Source: Buxus sempervirens
Lineage: Eukaryota > Streptophyta > Magnoliopsida > Buxales > Buxaceae
Length of the DNA stretch: 64,000 nt
Direction of reading: 5' to 3'
Assembly: GCA_947561395.2 (NCBI GenBank)
Contig: OX387185.1
Coordinates: 21,829,866 to 21,893,865, forward strand
Each line of letters starts with the position of its first letter. Positions within the stretch are counted from its first letter, which is position 1. Shown here one piece after another: positions 23,896 to 35,995 of the stretch. A model generated the notes under the pieces. The model searched no databases, was not told the origin of the DNA, and was given only the letters and a program-made list of their open reading frames with translations. The translations under genes and the position numbers were made by a program.

Positions 23896-24307
23896 CATTT
23901 TACTAAAATATATATATTTTTTCTTTTCATTTTTCATCTCATCCAAACATAAGAAAAGAAAAGAAAGTCAATGTTTTTCTTTTCTATTCTTTTCTTTTCC
24001 TTTTTAGCTTTCTTTTCTTTTCTCCCCAAATCCAAGGCTCCAAACACAGCCTAAGAGATTGCTACAGAAGAATGAGCCATTTAACTTAAAAGAGTTTTGT
24101 AGAGGGCAAGAAAGTACATTATTGAGGCATTATTGCTTCATCTTAATGGTGTTAAAAGTGCATTCCATGTCTCCGCAAATTGTAAATGTAACACAAGATG
24201 CATTATAGCACCCACCCCACCACAGTAGAAAGGACGCAAGATTCATTCTTATACTGATTTTCTTACGTGTTATGGCTTTTGGATAATATAATTTTATTGT
24301 TAACTTA

Positions 24308-24921
24308 GAGGTTGTTTGGTAACGCTTTTGAGAATATTTTTTCTGTTTTTAAAACAAAAAGCCCAAAATTTCATTTAGTAAGCACAGTTTTTAAATTGTT
24401 TATTTTAAAAAAAAATCCAAAAACAACCTTATTTTTGGAATTTAAAATTTTCAGTTTTTAAAAACAAAGAATAATTCAAAAAAAAGAAAAATTAATGCCA
24501 TTTCTTTAATTTCTTGTACATTAATCAAATCATTCATGACTTGAATTACCACTGCTAGAACCATGCCTCCACCACCATCACCACAACTACTACCTCCAAC
24601 ACCACCAATTACCACTACCACCACTATGACCACAATTACAACCTCACCACCACCATTACACCCACCATATATCAACGTCATCACTACCATTATCATTGAT
24701 GGCAACTATAACCATAACCATAGCTAATACAACTACTATAGTAACAAATTAATTTTAAAAATTTTACCAAATGCATTTTTACTAATTTTTAAAATCACCA
24801 TTGTTTTCATTAAATATTACCAAACAGGCTTTTTCTTCACTAGTTTCTAAAAATACAAAAAACAATTTAAAAAGTTTTTGTTTTCAAATTATTTTTTATA
24901 AAAAAATTACCAAACTTCCTC
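24308..24921. mobile_element. MITE-like element with TTA duplication
   Basis: Terminal inverted repeats GAGGTTGTTTGGTAA (24308) and, reverse-complemented, GAGGAAGTTTGGTAA (24921), 13 of 15 identical, flanked by TTA on both sides as in PIF/Harbinger-type MITEs. The 614-bp body has A/T-rich arms and a core of ACC/ATC triplets (24550-24725). No transposase. Confidence 0.5.
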
Positions 24922-25955
24922 TTAATAGTAAGAGTGACAGGTTTCACTACATTTTATAATACACTACAAATATTCGAACTTTTATTGGTGGTCTTAAAAT
25001 GACCTGTTAATAAGACGACAACACTATCTCTCTGGTGACCTGGAAATTTATCTAGGATAGTTTGGTCTTTTCCTAATCATCCTATGTAATTAAAATATTA
25101 ATAAAATATTTATTGGATGTGGAAATTTTAATTCAATTTAGTTTGGGTTCGATTTGAATTTAAATAGCATTTTTTATAGTCCACTAAGTGGAAAAGTAGG
25201 TGTTCTACTAATTATACTTAATTAAGGGGGTCTAATTCATACAATACATTAAGAAAAAGAGCAATAGGTGTAATTTAAAAATAATAGAACCAAAATTAGA
25301 AACTTGGCATTGCTTGGAGGTTAAGCTAAGGGCATGTTTGTAAATCCATGTGGAGTTAGCAAAAACCCTAAATCTAAAATAAGAAAAATATGTGCTCGTG
25401 AGTTTAGATGGATGCCTAACCCTAGAAAGAGTGGGAGCGTGTTGGATGGCTGATCATGGGAGGTTGTTGTACAAGAAAGAGGATTGGAGAATAAGAGAAA
25501 AGAAGACAAGTTGCAAAAACAAAATCAGAAACCAGTTGCATGAAGAGGAAGGAAGACACATTGCAAAAAAAATCAAAAACTAGACATGAAGAAGAAGGAT
25601 TTTATTGATTCAGGTAGGTGGATCATCTACAGTCTTATTCCTAATAAGAATATCAAAATGTAGAATAATATGTGTAAATCGTGTTAGGATAGTTATTAAT
25701 GAATTTTAATCAGGAAAATTAATGAATATGGCATGATCAAGTTATTATATTTGGATAAACATGTTTTAGGTAATCATCATAAGGATCATTTATGTGGATT
25801 ATATGTGTGGATGGATAGAAAATGATTGATTTTGATGTTGGAAGATGTCAAGTACAAAATACTAGAATAAATATTTGCTTTAATGTTATGCATGTCATAA
25901 GTAAGTATTATCGTGTTGTGAGCGTGTATTTAATGCGTATATACCATGGGAATGG
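24922..25955. other. AT-rich intergenic stretch, nothing certain
   Basis: No recognisable gene. Around 25440-25620 a purine-rich segment ends in GATTCAG/GTAGGTGG, which resembles the donor end of the LTR plan described here, so this may be an old LTR fragment; not provable by eye. Confidence 0.3.
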
Positions 25956-28944
25956 TGTAACGCCCCGAACCCAGGTCAGTGCAAACCCGCACCCAACCCG
26001 AACCCGGTTCGCTACTGTAACAACCCAAGTCCGGTTCAACAACCAAACCCGAGGTGTTACCACGAAGCTGGGGTCAGATACAAACTAAGATTCACAATAA
26101 TTTACAAATTAATTACATCAGAGTTATGGCGGCCAATAAAAACAATTCTTTATTCAATAATATCAATTCTGTTTACAATAAAGTTTATCTAATCAACATG
26201 TGGCATTAATACAATTTATAATTCTACCCATCAAATTAACACCCCATCTTCGCGATCTCTCCAAGCAACCTGAAAAATATAGAGGAAAACGGAGTGAGAT
26301 TTACATCTCAGCAAGTAGCAGGTGCATGCAATTTGAAACAGTCCAATATAAGCAAATAGTCATGTGGTATTCGACTAATCAACGATAAGACGAGAAATCC
26401 AAGTTATTCATGGCAATTACAAATAAGGCGATGAAACATATGATCATGTATAAATACCAGTCTCTTGATGTTAACGAGGTAAAACCGACAAAAGCGATAA
26501 AACACGTGCCATTGTAGGACTCACAAAGATGATAAGTATTTAAGATGACACTCGAGTAAATGCTGTTCCACGTGAGGCTTAGGGGCAGTGCTACTTAATG
26601 ATACTCAAGCCCCATGCAGCGCAGCTGAGGCAAGAGCCGTAGTCACCGACTTATTGCGCACGAACCCTGCAGAGTTGGACGTACCACCAGCATGCAGCAC
26701 CAGAATCAATACATGGAGTGTGGTCGCTTATCCACATGTACAGGGAATCACCAGCGGCTCACCGGGGTGTCCCTCCAGACATAGGACCTTCCCAGAGCAA
26801 ACTAACTCGCAAAGGGAAGTGCGCTCGCATATAGGAGTAACTCAACCCAAACTAAATACCACTTAGCTAACCAGCCAAAACTATGGATCCATATACAGCT
26901 AAGCCCACTGACACAAACCACGATAAAACCACATACGGGAGGACACGCTAATGTAGGAGGAATACACACTTTTACCCGTAAAGGATTACACATCTCTACA
27001 CAGAGGATTACCCATCTCTGCCGTAAAAGATAGTATCAACCCTACCACAGAAGCCGTATCACCCAACCGTAAAATTAAAGAGAACAATATCATACCACAT
27101 ACCAATCCATACCAAAGTAGTCAATTCCATGTGAAATCCATGATTCAATCATAACAAATCCAATTATAGGCATTTTCAGAATAACCTATGCAATTCTTCC
27201 AATTATATTCAAAATAAAACTCAAGTATCATAAATCCGGTAAAATCTGAGTTTATGCAATTCCAGTAGCCAATATTCCTATATAAAGCTCAAAATAAAGT
27301 AAATCCATTCTTACTTAGAGTTTTCTATATTACTCCCTTTTATTAGAATCCAATTTCCTACCTTCGCACCTAAGCTAGTTTCTATTTGAATTTTCTGTAT
27401 TTTATTTTTCCAGCATGTTCTACAGACTTAGAATGAAGTTTAAAAGATGTTTATAATCTATAAATTTCAGTAGTATTATTTCTAGCAATATCCATACACT
27501 TTGACTCTTTTATAAACAATCCTTTCATTATAACCTTCTATTTATTTCTTAATCTTTCCCAATTAATTTTATAATTTTTATAGCTTAATTAGGTCCTTAT
27601 AAAGATGCTAACATGCTTAACTAATCATAAGAATTATTAGGTATTTCTTCGAATTACAAAATCCCCACAATCTACAAATTTTACTTAGAGCGCCTACCTC
27701 TACAGGGCTGGGCTATCCTAGGCGCTCGTGCAAAATAAAACAGAATTTTCCAGATTTTTAAGGTTCGAATTTTTAGGCCTTTGCTATATGTTTTCTTGGT
27801 CTAAATTAATCTACAAACCTTCTAAAACATACCTATAGCCTTCTAGAGTAATTTTCATAAATTAAATACCCTCCTACCTTTATTTACATAATCCAACTAA
27901 ACTTTCTTCATTAATTTGATAAATCCACCAAGAATACAAATCATGAAAATATAAGCAACTTGATTCCATGTAAATACAGTTCCGTCTAATCCATTCTAAC
28001 CATATGAAATCACAGAAATAAAAATCATGCAGTTCCTCACGTTTTCTAAGGGTTACTACTTGCCTTATACGCTAAATCCTTCTTCCATTGCACCTTCTAA
28101 TTCTGGACCAGACTTTTGCTCCCAACCGCACCAACCTAGACTTCCCCAATTCAAATCTCCACCGTTCACAATGTAGTTTTATCAGTCATGAACAAAACCT
28201 CCAAATTTGAAGGCGATCCACCGTACGGATTTTCGCCGATTGCGTTTTGATGGTGGCTGGTCAGACACCTCCATTAGAATCCTCCTTCCATTCTCTCCCT
28301 CTTTTCTCTCCATAAGAAACCCACGAAAATTCCCTCTTGTCTAACCTTAGTCTCCTATTTATACTAGACTTTAGAAATCCTAAACCAACCCTAATTGGCT
28401 AATTTAATTTGGGCTAACCCAACCATGGTCTAGTTAAAGTCTAATCCTTCTAATTTAATTCCTACTTTTTCTCCACCTTCTATTTTTTCTGCTTAAACAA
28501 TACTAATTAAGTTTCTTATTATCTAAACTCCTATTTACCACCTATTTTCGTGCAAAATATTTAATTAAACATTATTATCACCTAAAACCTTATTTTCTCC
28601 AAATTAAGACGTGAAATATCCTAATTACCCTTTTTCCCACTTTTAGGCTTTTATTAATTTCTTTTAATTTCTAAATTGTCAAAATAAATTATTTTCTTCT
28701 ATTTTCTAATTCTAGTTATTATTTAATGATCTAATTATTAATTACCCTTTTCTAAAAATTACCAAAATACCCTTTTCAATCTTTTAGGCTAATTTCATTA
28801 AAATTCTTTCTTTATTTACAACTTATGACTTATTCGAATTAATTATCCTCTAAATCCTCACTTTTTATTTTAACTAGGACTTAACTCATATTTTATTTTA
28901 TTTATTATTTATTTATTTATTAGGTGAAAATTCGGGGTTTTACA
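25956..28944 (-). mobile_element. Solo LTR, family 2-like, TSD AATGG
   Basis: A 2989-bp minus-strand LTR (plus-strand ends TGTAACGCCCCGAACCC and CGGGGTTTTACA), flanked by AATGG at 25951-25955 and 28945-28949. In element orientation: TATAAATAG at 28362-28354, GC-type donor-like AAGG/CAAGTAG near 28055, a GCGCCTAGG block (27725-27685), a diverged hairpin GAGAT-GTAA-ATCTC near 26300 and acceptor TTTTTCAG at 26272-26270. Its 26590-26860 segment is shared with 35627-40943 and 49720-52077, marking them as one superfamily. Confidence 0.93.
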
Positions 28945-29110
28945 AATGGTGTTTTTTTGTAGATCTCTTGAAAGAATTTGTTCGATGATTAGACGAATTT
29001 AGGATGGTTTTTAATTCAAAAATTGAGGTTTTGATCATTGGCTTTGATAAAAATTGATATAAAATTGTTTTGAGATTAATGGAACATGTTTTCATTTTGG
29101 AAAGGGTTTT
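28945..29110. other. Short spacer between two LTRs
   Basis: Sequence that was continuous with 25950 before the LTR inserted; nothing recognisable in it. Confidence 0.4.
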
Positions 29111-29933
29111 TGTAACGCCCCAGTTCTGGGTCCAATTCCCAAAACCCGAGGTGTTATGGTAAGTAACAAAAGCAACTAAAATATGGAATAATTTAAAACT
29201 TTTTCTAATTTTATATTCAGAGTAAATGCGGAAACTTGAATTCAAATTCTCTTTATTAATCAACAATTATGATATACAAGGATTTCAATTACATGAGCAA
29301 TCCTACATCTATATAGACTACCCAACTACAACTAGCCCACAACTTGACGTCCTCGCCAAGAGTACCTGAAAAATGGGAGAAACCGGAGTGAGAATAAATC
29401 TCAACAAGTAGCAAGGTGCATGCATGCATGAAATCAGTCTATAATTTTCATAAACATAAGTCATGAGGTATGCGATTAAACCAAAACAACAACTAGAAAA
29501 ACGATAATATAAAAATCACGGCAAACGGCATACCACCCTGTAACATCACATAATGAAAATAATCACAACACCAGGAAGTATCCCGCCGAGTACACAGACA
29601 GAGGATAAAAGGCACCAGCCATAAAACAACAACCTTCTCGCCGAGTACAAGGACTGAGGAAGTAAACCAAATACAAAGTAACCAGCTTCCCAACGAATAC
29701 ACTGATTGAGGAAGTATCCCGCTGAGTACACGGATTGAGGAAGTATCCCACCGAGTACACGGGTTGAGGATAAATAAAAGCAACCAGCTTCCCACCAAGT
29801 ACACGGATTGAGGAAATATCCCACCGAGTACACGGACTGAGGATAAATAAAAGTAACCAGCTTCCCACCGAGTACACGGATTGAGGAAGTATCCCGCCGA
29901 ATACATGGACTGAGGATAAATAAATACCAATAA
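29111..29933 (-). mobile_element. LTR fragment (outermost layer of the nest)
   Basis: Starts TGTAACGCCCCAGTTCTGGG on the plus strand, so it is the 3' end of a minus-strand LTR. It has the common plan: acceptor TTTTTCAG at 29368-29366 with TLGEDV after it, a hairpin-like GAGA...TCTC near 29390, and a tandem array at 29575-29915. It breaks at 29933 where a CACTA element begins; the rest must lie beyond the right edge. Confidence 0.75.
29575..29915 (-). repeat. Nine-unit tandem array CGAGTACACGGATTGAGG
   Basis: Nine imperfect copies of an 18-base unit, spaced by GAAGTATCCC or by a longer ATAAATAAAAGCAACCAG spacer, giving a higher-order repeat of about 65 bp. CCG...CGG within the unit allows small hairpins. 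It occupies the LTR position held by unrelated arrays in the other families. Confidence 0.9.
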
Positions 29934-31850
29934 CACTACAAAAATGCAAAGAATTAGCGTCGGGGTTTTAGCGGCGGTAAGAAAATACCGCCGCTAATAC
30001 CACATTAACGGCGGTAATTACTTTTGTGCCGCTAAAACACTACCTTTAGCGGCGGTATATACTTACCGTTGCTAAATTAAAGCATAGCGGCGGAATATTA
30101 CCACCGCTAATAAATCATGTTAATTTCTGGCGGTATATTGCCGCCATTGAATCAGTAGCGGCGGTAACATGTTACCGCCGCTAAAGAATTACGCATGTTA
30201 TTTACCGCCGTTAAAATATAAGATTTTGCGGCGGTAAGGGCTTACTGCCGCTAAAGCTTTTATGGATACTTCCCTCCCGAGATACCTTTCCCTTTCTAAA
30301 GTGCTTTCCTTCAGATATCACGCGATCCCCACTTTCCCTTTCCTTCAGATTTCCTTCAGATATCACTCGATCCCTTTCCTTTTCCTTCAGATTTCGCTCG
30401 AATCACAACAACCCGTGATCCATACCTTATCCTCGCGTGATTGATATAAATTTGCCTCAAACACAAACAGAACCCTAGCCTCGTTCTTCCCTTTCTTCGT
30501 GTGTTTGCCGCTGTTTTCCTTCTGTCACCGTTGACCCTTACCGCCGTCGACCGTTTCTTTGCTTTTGTTCATGTGTTTGCCGTCGACCCTTGCTGCCATC
30601 GATCGTTTCTTTGCTTTTGTTCGTGTGTTTGCCGTCGACCCTTGCCGCCGTTTTTTGATCTATTTCCGTTATAGAAAGTGAGTAACACAAACATTTGCGA
30701 CAGCCCTAGATCCTGCTTTTCGATTCCGTCTGAATGATGAAGAACTCATAGGTAATTCTCTCGTCTTAATAGTCTGATTTATTTCCTTTTTTCCCAGCTA
30801 TTTTGTACTTATAGTTGGACTAGAAATTTTAATGATTTTTGTGTGTTTTGTTGGAGCACTGTAAGTCTGTGAGTGTGCATTGTATTCTTGAATATTGATG
30901 ATAGGACTTAAGTACTGTATTTTTTGCTACCAATGGTGAACTTCAATGATGGTTGTTGGATATATGCCTTTTAGCACTCTCTGTTGGTTTAAGATTTGAT
31001 GAGGTAGCATATGCATAGAAAAGTGGGCCTTTCCTTTAGGTGTTACTTTCCATGGTTGTGACTTCTAATGGTCTCTTACTTAATTTGTGCTTCTGATGCT
31101 TTTAGATTTCACTTGTTTCCAATCACGCATTTACTTGGAAACAATTTTGTTTTGATCAAAATTGATCTTAACCAGGATTGGACCCAAGGTTGGGTCAAAG
31201 ATCTGGTGAGATTCCTCCATATTGAATCCCTAAAACACACACATGCATATGTATTCAATGCAATTTATGATATTTTTTTTATCGGAATCCATGCAGCTTT
31301 AGATTTAGAAAATTATCTGAAAGTCAAAGATAACAGGTGAATACAATAATCATATTGTGAAGAGAAAGGAATGCAGTATTTATGACTGAAATATTAAAGT
31401 ATGTATTTGAAACACTTGAAGGATAGGTTTTACTTTTATCACCTGTGGTTCACACATGTCTAATTTGATGCTTATAGATCTACAAGCACTAGTTTATCCT
31501 TTCTTAGAAATCTCATCAGGTATTGTTGCAGTGGTGATAGATCCAAGACAATGATTTCCATAGTTTTATAAATGTGGGAATGTGATTTTCACTGATTTGA
31601 TGCCTGCGCTTAATATGATATTATCCTCTGTATCTTGCACTCGTGGAATTTTGTATGAGATGTGATCTTTGAAGCAATGACGTTGCCCTTCAATAGCAGA
31701 ATGGAAGACATTAAAATTTTCAGTTTTTATGCATTGAATAGACTTAAAATCCATGTAACCTTATTACAGATGATGGGTTTGTACTTTTTTTCCTTTGTGA
31801 TAATTGATTTGTTAGTAATTTTTTTTTCTTCAAGGCTATAACTGGACACA
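29934..31850 (+). mobile_element. CACTA (En/Spm) element, 5' part
   Basis: Begins CACTACAAAAATGC after a TAA trinucleotide (29931-29933), the CACTA terminus and 3-bp target site type. 29960-30258 is a subterminal array of alternating TTAGCGGCGGTA and its reverse complement, the transposase-binding type of region. 30260-31850 has a TC-rich leader-like segment (30260-30500), a 52-bp GTCGACCCTTGCCGCC-type tandem repeat (30530-30655) and a donor-like CATAG/GTAATT at 30750, so it may be the 5' end of the transposase gene or a captured gene. No transposase motif is seen. The 3' terminus is absent up to the copia LTR and presumably lies beyond the window. Confidence 0.75.
29960..30258. repeat. CACTA subterminal inverted-unit array
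   Basis: About a dozen GCGGCGGTA / TACCGCCGC units in alternating orientation, each pair separated by 5-20 AT-rich bases, so nearly every unit has a partner for a hairpin. Confidence 0.9.
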
Positions 31851-33106
31851 TGTAACACCCCAAACCCATAACCAGCAAGATATTGTCCGCTCTGGGCCCA
31901 AAGGGCCCTCACGGATTTGTTCTTAAGGGACATCACGAGAAAACTTGTAAGTGTGAAAACTCACACTCCTTTTATGGCAAATGTTTGACAAATTATGTCT
32001 TCTAATAAATCTTCAAGATGTGCAGAATAAATAATGAAAATTCAGTGAATTTAGTAAAGAAGAAGAAGACGATGCTGCCACACAGCTACCACGCCGCTGG
32101 TAGCTCAAGGAAATGAAAGATTGTCTAAATAAAGCATCTCTTGTAAAGGCACTTGCGAGGAACAACGCCGCTGCCACTTCACTGGCAGCGCATAAGTGAA
32201 ACAGTGCTTTGAAAGTAAGGCACGTGCACGCCGCTGGTAGCGCAGAGCAAGATTGAAGATTCAAATGATCAGCTGTGCACATGCCACATTCCCTCCCGCT
32301 AGTAGCGCTCTGGCAGCGCGCCCATACCTGAGTCTATTTGGATTTGAGCGGGATTGAGTTCGCTTCCAGCCGTCTACCCCGATCGCACCACGACGCCACC
32401 AGCGCTCGACGCGATCTGAGTTTTCTTCTTTAAATAGACGTGCTGTAATTTTTACAAATGACTTTTTTCTTTGGATCAATTTGATTTTGGATCTTGAGGT
32501 GTTCGAGATTCGATCAATTCTTCTTTAGAGAGTCGGTGATCGAGTGAGGGGGAGATCTGAGATAGATCGCCTGGAATTGAAGTTTGAGGATTCTTCTTCA
32601 ATTCGGAACTTCACCTGATCGTGTGATCGCCTAGATTGGTGATCGACTTTGTTGGATGCATAGGTGGATTCCTACTGCATTGGATCGTCTCAGTGGACTC
32701 TAAGGTGATTGTTGTGATCTGGATTGATCGTGTTTTGCAGCTTGTGGATTCAAGCTGTGTTGCAGTTCGTGGATTCGAACTGTGGATCACTATTAAGTGA
32801 TTGTTTGCGATCTGGATTGATCGTGTTTTGCAGCTTTTGGATTCAAGCTGTGTTGCAGTTCGTGGATTCGAGCTGTGGATTGCTGTTGAGTGAGTTCAAT
32901 TGTAAAGGTTAAGTGTGTCTTACTTTGTAATTGACTTTCATTCAATAGTGGAAATTCGAAGGGTTAGTCGCCTCATATAGACTCAAGGTTTTTCCTGGAT
33001 CTGGATTCAGGTTTCCTCGTATAATTCTCTGTGTGTATGTTTCCGCACTGCTAAGTTCTTAATTGTTGTAGATCGTGGACCTATAGAGTAGTCCTCTACT
33101 CTTTCA
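31851..33106 (+). mobile_element. 5' LTR of the copia (Sirevirus-like) element, start uncertain
   Basis: The end is fixed: CTACTCTTTCA (33106) followed by AT and the primer site. The start is placed at TGTAACACCCCAAACC because it gives TG...CA ends and 1256 bp, near the usual Sirevirus size, but the 3' LTR is outside the window, so it cannot be confirmed; a later start near 31945 is possible. Inside are repeated CGCTGGTAGCGC-like elements (32085-32320), a TTTAAATAG box near 32430 and a 93-bp direct duplication at 32706-32891. Confidence 0.6.
32706..32891 (+). repeat. 93-bp direct duplication in the copia LTR
   Basis: Two adjacent copies starting near GATCTGGATTGATCGTG (32716 and 32809), differing at a few positions. 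Each contains TGGATTCAAGCTGTGTTGC and its partly inverted echo. Confidence 0.85.
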
Positions 33107-33108
33107 AT

Positions 33109-33120
33109 TGGTATCAGAGC
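33109..33120 (+). other. Primer-binding site of the copia element
   Basis: TGGTATCAGAGC, complementary to the 3' end of initiator tRNA-Met, two bases after the LTR. Confidence 0.95.
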
Positions 33121-33166
33121 CTATTCACTTTGAATTGCTATACAAAGTGTGATCTAGATCTATAGC

Positions 33167-34747
33167 ATGGACTTTGGAAAAGAAGGAGGATCTGCCTCTA
33201 GACCTCCATTATTCGAAGGTAACAATTATTCTTACTGGAAAGCAAGAATGAGAGCTTACCTGAAATCTATTGATGAGTGTGTCTAGCTTTCGGTATGTAA
33301 TGGTTATCATCCACCTGAGATCACAACAGAAGGAGGTGTTGTGATGCCTAAACCTCATGATCAGTGGAGTAAAGCTGAATCTGATCTATGTGGATGGAAC
33401 AAGGCAATGAATGCCTTATTTTGTGCTGTAAGTGTTGAGGAATTCAGGAGAATTTCCTCATGTGAAGTCTGTAAGGAAGCTTGGGACATTCTTGAGGTCA
33501 TTCATGAAGGAACCTCAGCTGTCAAGCTGTCTAGACTTCAAAGACTTACTACATCTTTCGAAACTCTATATATGAAAGATGATGAGTCTTTTGATGAATT
33601 TTATGCTAGACTCTCAGATATTGTTAATTCGAGTTTTAACCTTGGAGAAAAGATCTCTACATCTAAGGTTGTTAGAAAAATATTGAGATCTTTGCCTGAA
33701 AAATTCAGACCAAAAGTTACTGCCATTCAAGAGGCAAAAGATGTGGATACCATGAGAATTGAAGATCTGGTAGGATCTTTACAGACTTATGAGCTAGATC
33801 TGAATATTCCTAAAAGGAGTAAAGGAATAGCTCTAAAATCTGTAAATACTGAAGAATCAGATAATTCTGAAGTAGATATGGATGAATTAGTTCTCTTAGC
33901 TAAAAAGTTTAAGAGAATGTTTAAAAAGAGACAATCTAATCCTTTATCATCCATGGACAGATCTAATAGGAGATCTGATAAGAAAATTTCTGATCTAAGA
34001 AAGGAGAAGAAATTTTCTCAGAATGATGAAGTTCAATATTACAAATGTAGAGGATTTGGACATGTTGCTTCTGATTGTCCCTCAAAGGATAAAAAGAAAA
34101 AGACAAATTATCAGGTTACTTGGGATGACAGTAATACTGATAATTCTTCACAATCAGATGAGGATATTTCTGCTAATTTTACTGCTTTCAATTCCTTTTA
34201 CTCATCTTCTTCTGGTAGTTCAATCTCTGGCATTGCAGGAGATAATAAAAAGACTTTATCAGATGATGAAGAAGAATTACAAGAAGCCTACAATCAGCTC
34301 TATAATGAATTCAATAGAGCTCAGAAGAAAGTCAAGAAACTGAGTAAAAAATTGAAGGAATCAGAAACAGAGAAAAAAAAAGCTCTTGCAGAAATAGATT
34401 CAATAAACAAGAAGTTACTTGAAAGACATGCCAAAGAAAATTTTCTGGTAACCTCTTTGACTGAAAAAACTGAAAAATTAAAAGAAAAGGAAGCTCAGAT
34501 TTCTGCACTTCAAGGTAAAGTTATTGAACTTGAGAAAGTTTCAAATTCAATTAAATCTAATGCTTCAAATTTTTCTGCAGAAAATCATCAAATTGATGAG
34601 GAATCAACTTCAAAGGAAGTTCCTGAAAGCTCAAATTCTGCTGAAAATAGAATGAGTGTAAGTAATCAAAATAAAGAATTTTCACAGAAAATTTCTACTG
34701 GAGAAGTAAGCTCAACAGGTAAATCTTCAAAATCTAAATCTGTATAG
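33167..34747 (+). pseudogene. Copia gag, Sirevirus-like, with nonsense mutations
   Basis: Gag starts at ATG 33167 and keeps one frame into pol. Codon 40 is TAG (33284) where related gags have Trp; the frame stops again at 34745-34747. Recognisable: FEGNNYSYWKARMRAYL, the helical RLQRLTTSFETLYMKDDES and IEDLVGSLQTYEL core typical of the Sire/Maximus branch, a zinc knuckle near 34035-34080 whose first Cys is replaced by Tyr (YYKCRGFGHVASDC), an acidic Ser-rich stretch (34130-34260) and a long Lys/Glu coiled coil (34270-34560). The capsid packages element RNA in working copies. The stops and the broken knuckle mean this copy is dead. Confidence 0.88.
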
Positions 34748-35626
34748 TTTAGAAATACTGTCAAATCTGGAAATGTTGATTCTTCTGAATATAGGTTCAT
34801 ACCTGTGTGCCATCATTGCAATAAAAAAGGTCGCATAAGACCAAAGTGTCATATTTTGCATGGTTTTCCCAAGGGATATTTTGACAATAAGAGGAAAGTA
34901 AATCAAAGTCAGTCCTTAGATTTATATAACAGATTTGATTCCCTGTTAAAATTGACTGAATCATTAAATAAGGAAGTTACAAATCTGTCAAAGAAACTTC
35001 CTTCAAAATCCCGAGTAGTTGATGAAGGTACTTCTCAGAAAACTCATGAAAAACAGATTTGGGTTAGAAAAGATTCCTTAGTTGCAAATGTGGTTCATAT
35101 AGCTTTGAAAGTTCATGATGTCAACATGTGGTACTTGGATAGTGGTTGTTCAAGACATATGTGTGGACATAAGTCTATGTTTAGTACATTTGAAGAATAT
35201 TTTGGTGGAAGTGTAACATTTGGTGATGGAAGCACTTCTCAAGTCAAAGGTAAAGGAACAGTAACTGGTCCTAATGGAGTTTGTCTAAAAAATGTTTTAT
35301 TTGTATCTGGTTTGAAGGCAAACTTAATCAGTATTAGCCAGTTATGTGATTCAAGATTGTTTGTCAATTTTACCAGAAAAGAATGTAAAATTTTGGATAA
35401 TTCTGGTAGAACTGTTCTTATAAGAGTAAGAACAAGTGACAATTGTTATGGAATCATTGGAAACAATGAAAATTCTTTAAAATCTTCTGTATGCAATGAA
35501 ATTGATTTGTGGCATAGAAGACTTGGTCACATTAACTATAGAGATTTGTCAAAAATCTCTAAGTTTGAATTGGTTAGAGGAATTCCCAAGTTTGGGAACA
35601 ATAAAAAGAAAGGAATGTGTGGTTCA
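34748..35626 (+). pseudogene. Copia pol, protease and start of integrase
   Basis: Continues the gag frame after the TAG at 34745. A second knuckle-like CHHCNKKGRIRPKC at 34808 has Arg in place of the zinc-binding His. The aspartic protease shows MWYLDSGCSRHMCG with an intact DSG. The GAG-pre-integrase zinc motif starts (LWHRRLGHINYRDL) and is cut within its CxxC by an inserted LTR after 35626. Pol resumes at 40949. Confidence 0.88.
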
Positions 35627-35995
35627 TGTAACGCCCCGAACCCGGGTCAGTGCAAACCGGCACCCGACCCGAACCCGGATCGCTATTGTAACAACCCCAA
35701 TTTAGTTCAACAACCAAATCCAAGGTGTTACTGGCCCATATCATATACAACATCAAAACATACCAGACCAAAGAATTCAAAATCCATTATCTTATTATAC
35801 TATCAGAGTTGCGGAAACAAGTATGTGCGGAAGTGTAGTTCAAAATCCTCCACTGAACATAAAGTTTGACCATCAATTAGTAATATCAAAGTCTGGTAAA
35901 ATAACTGGGTACTATCTCTCTCATCTCTCAATACATCAACCCAATGAATAATGATAATCCAATCAAGTGTACTAAGTCTATAGCAACAATCCACC

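Larger units (their letters stand above)
21148..24050. mobile_element. Possible MITE-like block with an (ACC)n core, split by an LTR
   Basis: Left side begins TGTTTGGTTTAG (21151) and right side, reverse-complemented, begins GGCTGTGTTTGGAGCC (24050), as in many plant foldback elements; both sides then run through GAAAAGAAAAG-like sequence toward a CCACCA-repeat core. The similarity of the two ends is loose, and the target duplication was not established. The solo LTR 21355-23680 sits in the core. Confidence 0.3.

Noticed and set aside
23617-24007. Gly/Trp-rich or His/Pro-rich proteins around the triplet tract
   Set aside because: Products of reading CCACCA repeats in different frames.
26588-26866. 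Frame rich in Cys/Pro repeated at 36575 and 50673
   Set aside because: Same DNA repeated because the three LTRs are related; frames differ in length and are on the antisense strand of the LTR.
31851-31945. Possible separate TRIM-like repeat (AAGATATTGTCCGCT word)
   Set aside because: Could be an old short repeat found in many plant LTRs, but treating it as the start of the copia LTR needs fewer assumptions; not resolvable without the 3' LTR.
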